Shown one piece after another: positions 33,566 through 42,759 of a stretch of 54,416 bases of DNA; the first letter of the stretch is position 1; every line of letters starts with the position of its first letter. This DNA comes from JANNAT01 sp031422555 (lineage in GTDB: Bacteria; Pseudomonadota; Alphaproteobacteria; Rhodobacterales; Rhodobacteraceae), in the NCBI GenBank assembly GCA_031422555.1, contig JANPLZ010000163.1, positions 1-54,416 of the forward strand. The letters run 5' to 3'. A model generated the notes under the pieces. It made no database searches. It was not told the origin of the DNA and worked only from the letters and a program-made list of their open reading frames with translations. Position numbers and translations under genes: made by a program.

Positions 33566-34318
33566 GTGAAGTTCCGGTTCGGATCGTCTGAAATTATCGT
33601 CAATATCGCCGATGAGGCCGCGCTTTTGGCGGCCGTCGCGTCGCGTCTGGCGGCCCGGCAAGGCTTTGCGCTGGCGACGATCAATCTGGATCACCTTGTG
33701 AAATTGCGCGATTCCGCCGCGTTCCGTCAGGCTTACAGCGCGCAGGATTTGATCGTGGCCGACGGCAATCCAGTTGTCTGGTTGTCAAGACTGGCCCGCA
33801 AGCCCGTGGCGTTGGTGCCCGGCGCCGATCTGGTGAAACCGCTGGCGCGGGTCGCGGCATCAGCAAACGCATCGGTGGCCATGGTGGGCAGCAGCCAGCA
33901 ATCGCTGGACGCGGCGCGCAACCATCTTTTGCAAACGGTGCCAGGCCTGACTTTTGTTCTATGTCACGCGCCCGCGATGGGGTTTGATCCAACCGGGCCG
34001 TTGGCCGACCAAATTCTGACCGATCTGGCGCGGCTGCAGGTTGGGCTGTGTTTTGTGGCACTGGGTGCCCCCAAACAAGAGGCGTTTGCGGCCCGTGGCC
34101 GCCAAATGGCCCCAACGGTCGGGTTTGCGTCGATTGGGGCGGGTTTGGATTTTCTTGCGGGCGATCAAAGCCGCGCGCCGGTCTGGGTGCGCAAGATTGC
34201 AATGGAATGGGCGTGGCGGGCCCTGACCGACCCCAATCGGCTGATCCCGCGCTATGCCGCCTGCGCGGCCATTTTGCCGGGGCAAATCCTGCAGGCAGTC
34301 AGGCTGCGATCAACCTAA
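33566..34318 (+). CDS. WecG/TagA/CpsF family glycosyltransferase
   Basis: 250 residues from GTG 33566 (VKFRFGSSEIIVNIADE), preceded by AGAGGT; the upstream extension to 33416 has atypical composition. GT26 family, which transfers a sugar (ManNAcA, ManNAc or glucose in known members) to an undecaprenyl-linked acceptor on the cytoplasmic face. Signatures: ATINLDHLVKL, ADGNPVVWLSR, FVALGAPKQE and the C-terminal EWAWRALTDPNRLIPRY. It should add the second sugar of the repeat unit. No initiating sugar-phosphate transferase was seen in the window. Confidence 0.9.
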   Translation: MKFRFGSSEIIVNIADEAALLAAVASRLAARQGFALATINLDHLVKLRDSAAFRQAYSAQDLIVADGNPVVWLSRLARKPVALVPGADLVKPLARVAASANASVAMVGSSQQSLDAARNHLLQTVPGLTFVLCHAPAMGFDPTGPLADQILTDLARLQVGLCFVALGAPKQEAFAARGRQMAPTVGFASIGAGLDFLAGDQSRAPVWVRKIAMEWAWRALTDPNRLIPRYAACAAILPGQILQAVRLRST

Positions 34319-34346
34319 GGGCTGGCGATGTCACGCAGGGCCAACG

Positions 34347-35303
34347 TTACTTGTATTCTATCAGCGCCGGTTTCTTACCGCGCACTTTGGCCCACCAAAA
34401 CCCCAGCACCCCCACGGCTTCGGCAAATTTTCCCAGCACAGTGAAAAACGCCCATGCCCAGCCGCCTTTTTGTGCCAGTCGCACGATTTGGGCCGGGTAA
34501 ATCAAACCCAGAACCCCTGCGACCGGGGTGATGAAAACCGCCGCCAAAATGCCCGCTGGCATCACAGCACCCCAAAGCACGGCGCGCCGCGTTTCCACGA
34601 CCCAATGCCGTTCTGCCCCTGCCCCATGTAGTGCGGCCCCCGCCGCATAGGCATGGCCCGCGCGCATTGTGCGCCGCCACCACTGGCCAAACCGCGTGAT
34701 CGCGGCGTCATGCAGGGTCATCTCTGCCGGGATACGCCAAACCTCGCCACCCGCCGCGCGTAAGCGCAAACACAACTCCGGCTCTTCACCGGCAATCAAA
34801 TCCTCGCGGTATCCGCCCACCTCCATCACCGCGGCAAACCGCATCAGCGCATCGCCGCCACAGGCGGCAACCGACCCCAGCGGCGTATTCCATTCCAGAT
34901 CAATCAGCCGGTTGTAAACCGAGGCTTCGGGAAAACGTTCGCGCCGCCGCCCGCAAACAACCACAGCTTTCGGGTGCCGGCCCAAGGCTGCCAACGCGGC
35001 CGTCAGCCAACCCGGATCAACTTTGCAATCGCCATCGACCATCTGCACAAAATCGGGCGCATTCAGCGCCGCCAACCCGGCATTGCGGGCCCGCGCGGCG
35101 GTAAAAGCAGTTGCCATATCCAAGGCAACAACATCAACCCCCATCGCGCGCGCCGCAGCTACAGAGCCGTCCGACGATCCGCTGTCAACATATACGATCC
35201 GGCGCACATAGGGCGACAAGGACTGCAAACAGGCAACCAGTCGCGCGCCTTCGTTGCGACCAATGACAACCGCGTCGATTACAGGGCGGGGCGTATCAGG
35301 CAT
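34347..35303 (-). CDS. Family 2 glycosyltransferase with C-terminal membrane helices
   Basis: 318 residues. The GT-A domain spans residues about 8-225: VVIGRNEGARL, VDSGSSDGS, the DxD-type VDGDCKVD and EEPELCLRLRAAGGE. Two hydrophobic segments follow (about 240-270 and 283-305), as in membrane-bound polysaccharide transferases of the ExoA type. Donor and acceptor are unknown. It is convergent with the WecG-type gene (28-base gap) and divergent from the kinase gene. Confidence 0.9.
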   Translation of the reverse strand: MPDTPRPVIDAVVIGRNEGARLVACLQSLSPYVRRIVYVDSGSSDGSVAAARAMGVDVVALDMATAFTAARARNAGLAALNAPDFVQMVDGDCKVDPGWLTAALAALGRHPKAVVVCGRRRERFPEASVYNRLIDLEWNTPLGSVAACGGDALMRFAAVMEVGGYREDLIAGEEPELCLRLRAAGGEVWRIPAEMTLHDAAITRFGQWWRRTMRAGHAYAAGAALHGAGAERHWVVETRRAVLWGAVMPAGILAAVFITPVAGVLGLIYPAQIVRLAQKGGWAWAFFTVLGKFAEAVGVLGFWWAKVRGKKPALIEYK

Positions 35304-35641
35304 GTCACGGCAATCTCACAGGCATTTGCCCGCTCATCCTAGGGCGATCAACGGGCCAACACCATGGGGCCAATTTTGGTGGAAGTCTTTCATTTCACCC
35401 AACTGTCTGTTACACCTTGCAAAACTGGGCGGGGGCCCGACCGGGTTAAACGGTGATCCAAAGCAAGGCTGCTTTGGTCGCTATTGATGCGAGCGGCGTC
35501 ATTCTTGTCGTCAGGCAAGACCTTGTAGTAACGCTTGCCGCCCGGTTGGGCCATGCCGCGCAGGAGCCTGTCTGTTTGATGTCCAGACACATGATTTTGA
35601 CGCCGCGGCCAGTTGGCCCCGCAGATGTGGAGTTTTCGGGC
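35304..35641. other. Divergent intergenic region with strong hairpin, before the kinase gene
   Basis: 338 bases without an assigned gene. It contains a perfect 8-base-pair inverted repeat CCAAAGCA-AGGC-TGCTTTGG at 35458-35477. An open frame in phase with the kinase runs through the region from a GTG at 35453, but its composition is poor and the hairpin sits inside it, so I treat it as leader. Confidence 0.55.
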
Positions 35642-36514
35642 ATGACCGCCAATAAAACTGGCACAAAGGCGGGGGCGCGGGGGGCGGGCGTTTCCCTGTT
35701 TCGCGCCGGGCCGTTGCCCACACAGCCACCGGTCACGCTTGATCTGGCCTTGGGCCGTGAAATTTTTGCCCAGCCGCTGCCCAGCCCGTTTGCCAACCCG
35801 GCCAAAGTTTGGGAATCACTTGGGCCGGTGACGCTGTCCCCGGGCTTGCTGGCAGGAAACGGTTTGTTTCTGGATGCCAGCGATCATCCGGCGGCTGTGG
35901 CCTTTGATATGCTGCGAACACGCTTGTTGCACGGGCTGGCGGAAAAAGGCTGGAAACGCATCGCGGTGTCATCGCCAACCCATGGCTGCGGCAAATCTTT
36001 TGTCGCGACGAATCTGGCCCTCAGCTTGTCGCGCCGCCCCTCCAGCCGCACCGCCCTGCTGGACCTTGATTTGCGTCGCCCCGATCTGGCCCGCCTGTTG
36101 GGCATCAGCGGCGGTCATGCGCTGTCCGAGTTTCTATCGGGAGAACAGCCGCTGGAAAGCATATTTTGCCGATATGGACGCACACTTGCCTTGGGGATGA
36201 ATGCGATCGCGGTCGAAAAAGCATCAGAAACCCTGCACGATCCGGAGACCGTTTCGGCACTGGCCGCGATGCTGGAACAACTTGATCCCGAAGTGGTGAT
36301 TTACGATGTGCCGCCGTTGTTGGTAACCGACGATGTGCTGGCGCTGGCACCGTGTCTTGATGCGGTTTTGCTGGTCACCGATGGCACCATGACCACTCCA
36401 GATGAAATCCGCGACTGTGAAAATCTGCTGCAGGGGCGCATTCCGTTGATCGGGGTGGTCTTGAACCGCGCGCAGGACTTCAGCGCGGGTCGCTACCGTT
36501 ATGCAAAAGGCTGA
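35642..36514 (+). CDS. CpsD/Wzc-type bacterial tyrosine kinase (cytoplasmic part)
   Basis: 290 residues from ATG 35642; an ATG at 35579 or the GTG at 35453 are alternatives. BY-kinase ATPase fold: Walker A (SPTHGCGKS, Lys118), Walker A' (LLDLDLRRPDLARLLG) and Walker B-like VVIYDVPPLL. The C-terminus has only two tyrosines (GRYRYAKG) instead of the usual cluster, so autophosphorylation may be limited. An N-terminal 80-residue low-homology region precedes the ATPase. The gene is followed within 10 bases by the Wzz-like protein, so the kinase and membrane adaptor are separate proteins, as in Gram-positive CpsC/CpsD. Confidence 0.88.
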   Translation: MTANKTGTKAGARGAGVSLFRAGPLPTQPPVTLDLALGREIFAQPLPSPFANPAKVWESLGPVTLSPGLLAGNGLFLDASDHPAAVAFDMLRTRLLHGLAEKGWKRIAVSSPTHGCGKSFVATNLALSLSRRPSSRTALLDLDLRRPDLARLLGISGGHALSEFLSGEQPLESIFCRYGRTLALGMNAIAVEKASETLHDPETVSALAAMLEQLDPEVVIYDVPPLLVTDDVLALAPCLDAVLLVTDGTMTTPDEIRDCENLLQGRIPLIGVVLNRAQDFSAGRYRYAKG

Positions 36515-36523
36515 CGCGCGCGC

Positions 36524-37873
36524 ATGGGACAGATTCAATCGTTGGAAGAGTTGATCGGGCTGGTGTTGCGCCGCCGCTGGCTGATCATCGGCATCACCGT
36601 GCTGGGCATGATCGCGGCTGTGATCTATGCAAAGTCGCGGCCCGATGTGTTTGAAACTGCTGCCGTAATTCAAATCCAAAGCCCTGCGCTGGCGAATTCG
36701 ACCGATGCAGCGGCCCCTTTGGCCGGTGGTGCCGCGCAAGTATTGCAAACCATCGAGCAACGCCTGACCACCCGCGAAAATCTGGTGGCGATGATTGACC
36801 GGCATGGTCTGTTTGCTGATCTGCCGAACAAATCGACCGATGACAAAGTGTTGCTTCTGCGCCAGGCCGTGACGTTTCAGGCCGTTGACAGTGCGGCGGG
36901 TCAGTCATTCGGTCAGGCGCGCAGCATTTCGGCGATTTTGGTCTATGCAAAACTGGGCAGTGCCGAATTGGCGGCCCGTGTGGCCAATGATTTTGCCCAA
37001 GGGATCTTGGATCAAAGTGCGGCAGGCCAACGGGAACGCGCCAGTGAAGGCGTTAATTTCTTCAAAGAAGAAGAAGCTCGGATCTGGAAAGATGTCACCG
37101 CTTTAGAAGCCGAAATTGCGGCCTATAAAGCAGCAAACGCCGATGCCTTGCCCACCTTGCGCGAACAGCGTCGTGACGAATTGGCCGATTTTGATGATGA
37201 TCTGCGGCAGGTTGATCAAGACCGGGTGGCGCTTGCAGGGCAGCGCGCGGTGATCGAGCGTAAGCAAAATCTGCGCGAAACCGATCGCCGTCAACTTGAA
37301 GATATTGCCGCCCAAACCAATGTGCTGGATGCCCAGATTGCGGCCATATCGGCGCGGCGCGATGCAATTCAAACCGCCCTTGCCGCGACACCCGAAGTCG
37401 AGCGGGTATTGAACGGCCTTGAACGTCGCCTGACGCAGATACAAGAGCAATACGATGTCGTGACACAGCGCATGGCCGAAGCCCAAACCACTCAGCGGTT
37501 GGCCGAACGCCAGCAGGCGGAACGGTTTACCTTGCTGGAACGCGCGATCACACCCGACTATCCGCTGGGAAACGGCGGCAAAAAGATCGCCATGGCAGGA
37601 TCGGTTGTCAGTTTGATCGGCGCGCTGATGGTGGCGTTCTTGCTTGATCTGGCAAAACCCGTGGTGCGCACCGCTGCCCAGATGCAACGTCAGCTTGATC
37701 TGCAACCGGTCATCTGCATCCCCGAAATGCGCGCGCCCAAAGGCCCGGTCGGCAACGCAGCACTACGGTTGATTGATGATCCGGCCCGGCCCATTTTCGG
37801 CTTGCCGCGATTTGCCCTCATCGCGGCTGTCACGACTCTTATCCTGATCGCTGCGGCATCGGTCATCGGCTGA
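36524..37873 (+). CDS. Wzz/Wzc-N-type polysaccharide chain-length protein
   Basis: 449 residues. An N-terminal helix (LIIGITVLGMIAAVIYA) at about 19-36, a periplasmic Wzz domain with long coiled coils at about 165-345, a second helix (IAMAGSVVSLIGALMVAFLL) near 350-372, a cytoplasmic stretch, and a third hydrophobic segment at the extreme C-terminus (FALIAAVTTLILIAAASVIG). The third helix is not usual and would put the C-terminus back across the membrane. It presumably controls chain length and export with the upstream kinase. It converges on rfbA, 12 bases away. Confidence 0.9.
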   Translation: MGQIQSLEELIGLVLRRRWLIIGITVLGMIAAVIYAKSRPDVFETAAVIQIQSPALANSTDAAAPLAGGAAQVLQTIEQRLTTRENLVAMIDRHGLFADLPNKSTDDKVLLLRQAVTFQAVDSAAGQSFGQARSISAILVYAKLGSAELAARVANDFAQGILDQSAAGQRERASEGVNFFKEEEARIWKDVTALEAEIAAYKAANADALPTLREQRRDELADFDDDLRQVDQDRVALAGQRAVIERKQNLRETDRRQLEDIAAQTNVLDAQIAAISARRDAIQTALAATPEVERVLNGLERRLTQIQEQYDVVTQRMAEAQTTQRLAERQQAERFTLLERAITPDYPLGNGGKKIAMAGSVVSLIGALMVAFLLDLAKPVVRTAAQMQRQLDLQPVICIPEMRAPKGPVGNAALRLIDDPARPIFGLPRFALIAAVTTLILIAAASVIG

Positions 37874-37885
37874 CGGTGGCTTGGT

Positions 37886-38800
37886 TTATTCGTCGGCAAT
37901 ACCCAGCAGATATCTGCCGTAGTCATTTTTGCGAAAAATCTCGGCCCGCGCGATCAGGGCGGCACGATCAATCCACCCGGCGCGATAGGCAATTTCATCG
38001 GGACAGCCAACTTGCAGGCCTTGGCGGGCTTGCAGTGTGCGCACAAAATTGGCCGCGTCCAGCAAACTGCCATGCGTGCCAGTATCCAGCCAGGCAAAAC
38101 CGCGCCCCATGCGTTCCACGGTCAGGCTGCCTTCGGCGCGGTAAATTTCCAACAGATCGGCAATTTCCAACTCGCCGCGTGCCGAGGGCCTGACCCGCGC
38201 CGCCAATTCAGGCGCGCGCCCGTCCAGATAATAAAGCCCGGTGATGGCAAAGTTTGACGGCGGCTTGGCAGGCTTTTCGATAATCTGGCGCACATTGCCA
38301 GCGGCATCAAAATCGACCACGCCGTAGCGTTCAGGATCAGACACCCGATAGCCAAACACTGTGCCGCCGTGGGGTTTGGCCGCAGCCGTTGCCAGCATTT
38401 CGGGCAAACCATGGCCAAAGAAAATATTATCGCCCAAGCACAGCACGCTGGGCGCGCCCGCCAGAAAATCCTGCGCCAGAAGATAGGCCTGCGCCAGACC
38501 ATCGGGGCTTGGTTGCACGATGTAAGTCAGCTGCAACCCCCATTGGCTGCCATCGCCCAGCAGGCGGATGAACTGGCTTTGATCTTCAAGCGTCGTGATG
38601 ATGGCAATCTCGCGCACGCCGCCCAACATCAGCACCGACAGGGGATAATAAATCATCGGCTTGTCATAGATCGGCAGCAATTGCTTTGAGACGCCCATAG
38701 TGATCGGCCAAAGCCGTGTGCCTGATCCGCCTGCCAGGATAATGCCTTTGCGGGTCTGGGTCTGGGTCTGGGTCTGGGTCTGGGTTTGGGTCTGGGTCAT
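37886..38800 (-). CDS. rfbA: Glucose-1-phosphate thymidylyltransferase RmlA
   Basis: 304 residues. It makes dTDP-glucose from glucose-1-phosphate and dTTP, the first step of dTDP-L-rhamnose synthesis. The nucleotide-binding motif GIILAGGSGTRLWP, CLGDNIFFGHG and the later EKPAKP are intact. It has an N-terminal extension of eight Thr alternating with seven Gln, encoded by a hexanucleotide repeat and absent from typical RmlA proteins, which start just before RKGIILAGG. The ATG overlaps the rfbD stop (ATGA). Last gene of the rfbC-B-D-A unit. Confidence 0.96.
   Translation of the reverse strand: MTQTQTQTQTQTQTQTRKGIILAGGSGTRLWPITMGVSKQLLPIYDKPMIYYPLSVLMLGGVREIAIITTLEDQSQFIRLLGDGSQWGLQLTYIVQPSPDGLAQAYLLAQDFLAGAPSVLCLGDNIFFGHGLPEMLATAAAKPHGGTVFGYRVSDPERYGVVDFDAAGNVRQIIEKPAKPPSNFAITGLYYLDGRAPELAARVRPSARGELEIADLLEIYRAEGSLTVERMGRGFAWLDTGTHGSLLDAANFVRTLQARQGLQVGCPDEIAYRAGWIDRAALIARAEIFRKNDYGRYLLGIADE
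38753..38797 (-). repeat. Hexanucleotide tandem repeat at the start of rfbA
   Basis: Seven and a half copies of ACCCAG (one with ACCCAA) read on the minus strand directly after the rfbA ATG, coding for a Thr-Gln repeat. Because the unit is six bases, gain or loss of copies would keep frame and change only the length of the N-terminus. Confidence 0.95.
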
Positions 38801-39651
38801 GCCGTCAGCTCCTGTATCACATCGTCCAATGCAGCCCGCCAGTCGGGCCGCGCCACGCCAAAATCCCGCACAAAGCTATCGCAATTCAGCCGCGAATTCA
38901 GCGGGCGTTTGGCGGGTGTTGGATAGGCGGTGGTCGGGATGTCTTTTATCACGCAAGCCAACCCCGCACGGTCCATAATCTGGCGCGCAAACCCCGCCCA
39001 AGACACTTCGGGTGCGCCCGAAAAGTGATAGGTGCCGCCCGCCGCCCCATCTTTCAGCGCCCGGGCCACGACAAAAACCGCATCCGCAATCGCCGCTGCG
39101 GGCGTTGGCCCACCAATCTGATCGGCCACCACCGACAGGCTGTCACGACCCTGCCCAAGCCGCAGCATGGTCTTTACAAAATTTGCGCCCCGCGCCGAAA
39201 ACACCCACGAGGTGCGCAAAATTACCGCACGCCCGCCCGCCGCGCGCACGCCAGTTTCTCCTGCCAGTTTTGAACGCCCATAAGCTCCCAAAGGCTGTGT
39301 CGGATGATCAACCCCAAATGGCTGCTCGCCCGCGCCATCGAACACATAGTCGCTGGAAATATGCACAAACGGCAGCCCGCGCTGCGCGCAGGCCCGCGCC
39401 ATGGCCGCAGGGGCATCGCCGTTCACCACCATCGCCGCGGCCGCATCGGTTTCAGCCTTGTCCACCGCCGTCCACGCCGCAGCATTGATCACCACATCCG
39501 CGTTTGCCGCCAAGATCACCGCAGCACAGGCGGCAGGATCACGCAAATCTGCCTGATCCCGTGCAAAAAACTGTGCCATGACCCCACTGGGCAACCGCCG
39601 CGCCAGTTCCTGCGCCACTTGCCCGGTCTGGCCAAAAACCAACAGCTTCAC
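38797..39651 (-). CDS. rfbD: dTDP-4-dehydrorhamnose reductase RmlD
   Basis: 284 residues from GTG 39651 (VKLLVFGQTGQVAQELARRL), which overlaps the rfbB stop as GTGA; the open frame further upstream lies inside rfbB. It performs the final reduction to dTDP-L-rhamnose. The NAD(P) motif FGQTGQVA and catalytic YGRSKLAGE (Tyr-x3-Lys) are present, with SSDYVFDG before them. Length is normal. Confidence 0.95.
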   Translation of the reverse strand: MKLLVFGQTGQVAQELARRLPSGVMAQFFARDQADLRDPAACAAVILAANADVVINAAAWTAVDKAETDAAAAMVVNGDAPAAMARACAQRGLPFVHISSDYVFDGAGEQPFGVDHPTQPLGAYGRSKLAGETGVRAAGGRAVILRTSWVFSARGANFVKTMLRLGQGRDSLSVVADQIGGPTPAAAIADAVFVVARALKDGAAGGTYHFSGAPEVSWAGFARQIMDRAGLACVIKDIPTTAYPTPAKRPLNSRLNCDSFVRDFGVARPDWRAALDDVIQELTA

Positions 39652-40688
39652 GCTTTGACACCCAACCGCTGCCCGACACCTGCGCGTGCCTGCAAAGGCT
39701 GCCACCAGGCGGCATTTTCCAGATACCATTGCACCGTCAACCGCAGACCCTGATCCAAAGTCACCGAAGGCCGCCAGCCCAATTCAGTCCGAATCCGGCT
39801 GGGGTCTATCGCGTATCGCAAATCATGGCCGGGGCGGTCGGTGACAAAGGTGATCAAGCGGTCATGCGGTGCCGCGTCTGGCACCAGTTCATCCAGAATG
39901 GCACAGATCTTGCGCACGATATCAATATTGCGCGCCTCGTTCTCGCCGCCGATATTATAACTGCGGCCCAATAAGCCGTTTTCTAGCACCAAAAGCAGCG
40001 CATCGGCATGGTCTTCGACATAAAGCCAATCGCGCACGTTCACCCCGGCGCCGTAAATTGGAATCGGCCGCCCCGCCAAGGCGTTCAGAATGGTCACGGG
40101 GATCAGCTTTTCCGGGAAATGAAACGGGCCGTAGTTGTTGGAACAGTTGGTCAGAACAACCGGCAGGCCATAGGTTTCCGCCCAAGCCCGCACAAGATGA
40201 TCGCTGGCCGCCTTGGACGCCGAATAGGGTGAGTTCGGCGCATAAGGCGTGTCTTCGGTAAACTGCCCGGTGTCACCCAAACTGCCAAACACTTCGTCGG
40301 TCGAGATATGATGGAACCGGAATGTCGCAGGCTTGCCCTGATCTTGCCAATAGGTGCGGGCAGCCTCCAGCATGTTGAAAGTGCCAGTGATATTGGTGTC
40401 GATAAAATCGGCTGGCCCGTCAATCGACCGGTCAACATGGCTTTCCGCCGCAAGGTGCATCACCGCATCGGGGCGATGTTCGGTGAAAATCCGGTCCAGC
40501 GCTGTGCGATCCCTGATGTCAGCCTTTTCAAACGCATACAGGTTTGACCGCGCCGCGCCTGCCACATTTTCCGGGCAGGCGGCATAGGTCATCGCATCCA
40601 GATTGACCACCTGATGCCCCCGCGCCACTGCCAACCGCACCACGGCTGACCCGATAAACCCCAGTCCACCTGTCACCAACAGTTTCAT
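39648..40688 (-). CDS. rfbB: dTDP-glucose 4,6-dehydratase RmlB
   Basis: 346 residues. It converts dTDP-glucose to dTDP-4-keto-6-deoxyglucose. Extended SDR with GGLGFIGSAVV, the STDEVFGSLG loop with catalytic Asp-Glu, and YSASKAASDHL (Tyr-x3-Lys). Full family length. It overlaps rfbC by 4 bases and rfbD by 4 bases. Confidence 0.97.
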   Translation of the reverse strand: MKLLVTGGLGFIGSAVVRLAVARGHQVVNLDAMTYAACPENVAGAARSNLYAFEKADIRDRTALDRIFTEHRPDAVMHLAAESHVDRSIDGPADFIDTNITGTFNMLEAARTYWQDQGKPATFRFHHISTDEVFGSLGDTGQFTEDTPYAPNSPYSASKAASDHLVRAWAETYGLPVVLTNCSNNYGPFHFPEKLIPVTILNALAGRPIPIYGAGVNVRDWLYVEDHADALLLVLENGLLGRSYNIGGENEARNIDIVRKICAILDELVPDAAPHDRLITFVTDRPGHDLRYAIDPSRIRTELGWRPSVTLDQGLRLTVQWYLENAAWWQPLQARAGVGQRLGVKA

Positions 40689-41254
40689 AGCTGTGGCGTC
40701 CAGACAAAAGGGGATGCAAAATCGCGCAACAACGGGGCAGCGGTATCCTTGGCCGACAAAACCGGCGCCCCGGTCAGCCCCCAGTCAATACCGATATCAG
40801 GATCGTCCCAGCGGATAGCGCCATCGCAATCAGGCGCATAAACATCGCTGCATTTATACTGCACTTCGGTATCGGTTTCCCGCGTAACAAAGCCGTGCAA
40901 AAATCCGCGCGGCACAAACAGTTGCTTGGCATTCTGCGCGCTTAATTCCACCCCAACCCAATGGCCATAGCTGGGCGAGCCTTGTCGCACATCGACCGCC
41001 ACATCGAAAATCGCCCCGTACGAACAGCGCACCAATTTATCCTGCGCATGCGGTGGCGATTGATAGTGCAGCCCGCGCAATGTGCCAATCGTTGATGACA
41101 TCGAATGATTGTCTTGCACAAAATCCACGGCCAACCCGGCTTGCGCCAACCGATGCGCGTTCCACGTTTCCGAAAACCACCCGCGATCATCGCCAAACCG
41201 CGCGGGCGTCAGCACCAACACATCTGCTATGGCGGTTTTCTCAATACGCATCAT
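40685..41254 (-). CDS. rfbC: dTDP-4-dehydrorhamnose 3,5-epimerase RmlC
   Basis: 189 residues from ATG 41254; an in-frame GTG at 41257 and ATG at 41251 are alternatives, and GGA lies 7 bases upstream. A cupin-fold epimerase that acts between RmlB and RmlD. Family features: RGWFSETWNAHR, TLRGLHYQSPP with the catalytic His, and VPRGFLHGFVTRE. First gene of the rmlCBDA unit; about 60 bases separate it from the flippase gene upstream. Confidence 0.95.
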   Translation of the reverse strand: MMRIEKTAIADVLVLTPARFGDDRGWFSETWNAHRLAQAGLAVDFVQDNHSMSSTIGTLRGLHYQSPPHAQDKLVRCSYGAIFDVAVDVRQGSPSYGHWVGVELSAQNAKQLFVPRGFLHGFVTRETDTEVQYKCSDVYAPDCDGAIRWDDPDIGIDWGLTGAPVLSAKDTAAPLLRDFASPFVWTPQL

Positions 41255-41317
41255 CACTGGTCCACAAAAATTTCCACTGCTTTGCTACGCCAGAAATCAA
41301 CCAATTCCTACCCGCAA

Positions 41318-42676
41318 TCAGACTGCAGCCTGCGCAAATATCCACCCCTGCGACCACAGCGCCAAAGCCGCAAGTCCCGCCGCCAGCCCAAAAAACACCG
41401 CGTCATGCAGCGGGTCCCATGCCCGGTACTTGCGCGCCAAAAGCACAATGGCCGGGTGCAATATCAGCGCAGCAATTGCCTGGGCCAGCAGCGCACCCAT
41501 CAAACCACCCATAGCGACTCCAATCACAAAGGCAGCGGTCTGCACCACAGCCCTTAGCGCCATCAGCAAGAAATACGTCCGGCTGTCGCCCGCCGCCAAG
41601 GCCGACTGATCATAGGTCATGCCGATCACGCCCGGCATCTGCATGCAGGCAATTGCCACCACAATCGCCCCCGCCGCGGCATAGCGGGCATCATACAAAA
41701 CGCCAACCAGCGCGTTGCCCGTCAATGCCAGCCCGGCCAGCAAGACCAACGCCGTTCCCGTCACCCCGAACCGCAAGCGCCGCATTTTGATGAAAGTCGC
41801 GCGTGACGCCGCCGGGGGATGATCACGGTACAGCGGTATCATGATCCGCCCCACCACAGCACCGGCCAAAAGCACCGGAAACGATGCCAGAAAATAGCCG
41901 ATGTTATAAATGCCCAACTCTTGCAGGCTAAGGTAAACCCCGAAAATCGCCTTGTCGCCTTGGGAGAGCAGAAACCCACAAGCCGTTGACAGAAATATCC
42001 ATTTTCCAAAATGGACCAAGTCGCGCCCGGCATCTTGGTCCCATCCGAAACGGTTTTGCGGCCCCGGCAGCCAAACAGACAGGATCACCAGCTTGGCAAT
42101 TGCACCAAGGATTGCACCAATCACCAAAGCCCAGACCGATTGCAAGGCAAAGGCCAGCACCCCCATCGCCACAAGACCGATGATCTGGGCAATCAGATCC
42201 AGCAGCGTCACCCGCCCCAGCAGCAAATGCCGGTTCGCCGTGTCGATCCGCGTCGGATTAAACCCTGCGACCAGCAAGGTTATCCCCGCCACAGGCAACA
42301 GCAGTGTCAAATCGGGCGCGTTGTATAGCGCCGCCATCGGATAGGCCAAAGCACAGGTTAACACCCATAGCAGCCCACCGCGCGCGACGTTGATGGTGAA
42401 AGCCGTATCCAGAAAGCTGCGCTCATCGCCGCGCGGATGTTGGCTGATCGCCGGGCCGATGCCCACATCGGAAAACATCGCAAGGCCAACCAACACCACC
42501 GAAACCAAAGCCATCAGGCCAAACGACTCGGGCAACAGCAACCGCGTCAGGATAAGGTTGGACGCCAATCGCAGAATTTGGCTTGTGGCATAAGATCCTG
42601 CGGTAAAGGCAGACCCTCGCATGGCGCGGGCAAACAACCCGGGGGCTGGCGCGGATTGTGGTGCAGGATCCGGCAT
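41318..42676 (-). CDS. Wzx-type polysaccharide flippase
   Basis: 452 residues from ATG 42676 with AAAGGGG upstream; the extension to 42727 is not needed. Twelve or more hydrophobic helices of the MOP/PST family. It begins RAMRGSAFTAGSYATSQILR, followed by LILTRLLLPESFGLMALV, a common lipopolysaccharide flippase start. It should move undecaprenyl-linked repeat units to the periplasm for the polymerase at 31.9 kb. In the same direction as the rhamnose genes and divergent from the family 4 transferase. Confidence 0.9.
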   Translation of the reverse strand: MPDPAPQSAPAPGLFARAMRGSAFTAGSYATSQILRLASNLILTRLLLPESFGLMALVSVVLVGLAMFSDVGIGPAISQHPRGDERSFLDTAFTINVARGGLLWVLTCALAYPMAALYNAPDLTLLLPVAGITLLVAGFNPTRIDTANRHLLLGRVTLLDLIAQIIGLVAMGVLAFALQSVWALVIGAILGAIAKLVILSVWLPGPQNRFGWDQDAGRDLVHFGKWIFLSTACGFLLSQGDKAIFGVYLSLQELGIYNIGYFLASFPVLLAGAVVGRIMIPLYRDHPPAASRATFIKMRRLRFGVTGTALVLLAGLALTGNALVGVLYDARYAAAGAIVVAIACMQMPGVIGMTYDQSALAAGDSRTYFLLMALRAVVQTAAFVIGVAMGGLMGALLAQAIAALILHPAIVLLARKYRAWDPLHDAVFFGLAAGLAALALWSQGWIFAQAAV

Positions 42677-42759
42677 TTGCGCCCCTTTGTTAATGCGGAC
42701 CCTAGGCAAAGCGGCATAGGGCGTCAATCAGCGGGCTGCAAACCCTGCCCAAACTGCTA

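Noticed and set aside
38753..38797. Tandem repeat considered as CRISPR or phase-variable frameshift switch
   Set aside because: There are no spacers, and a six-base unit cannot shift the frame; kept only as an in-frame repeat.
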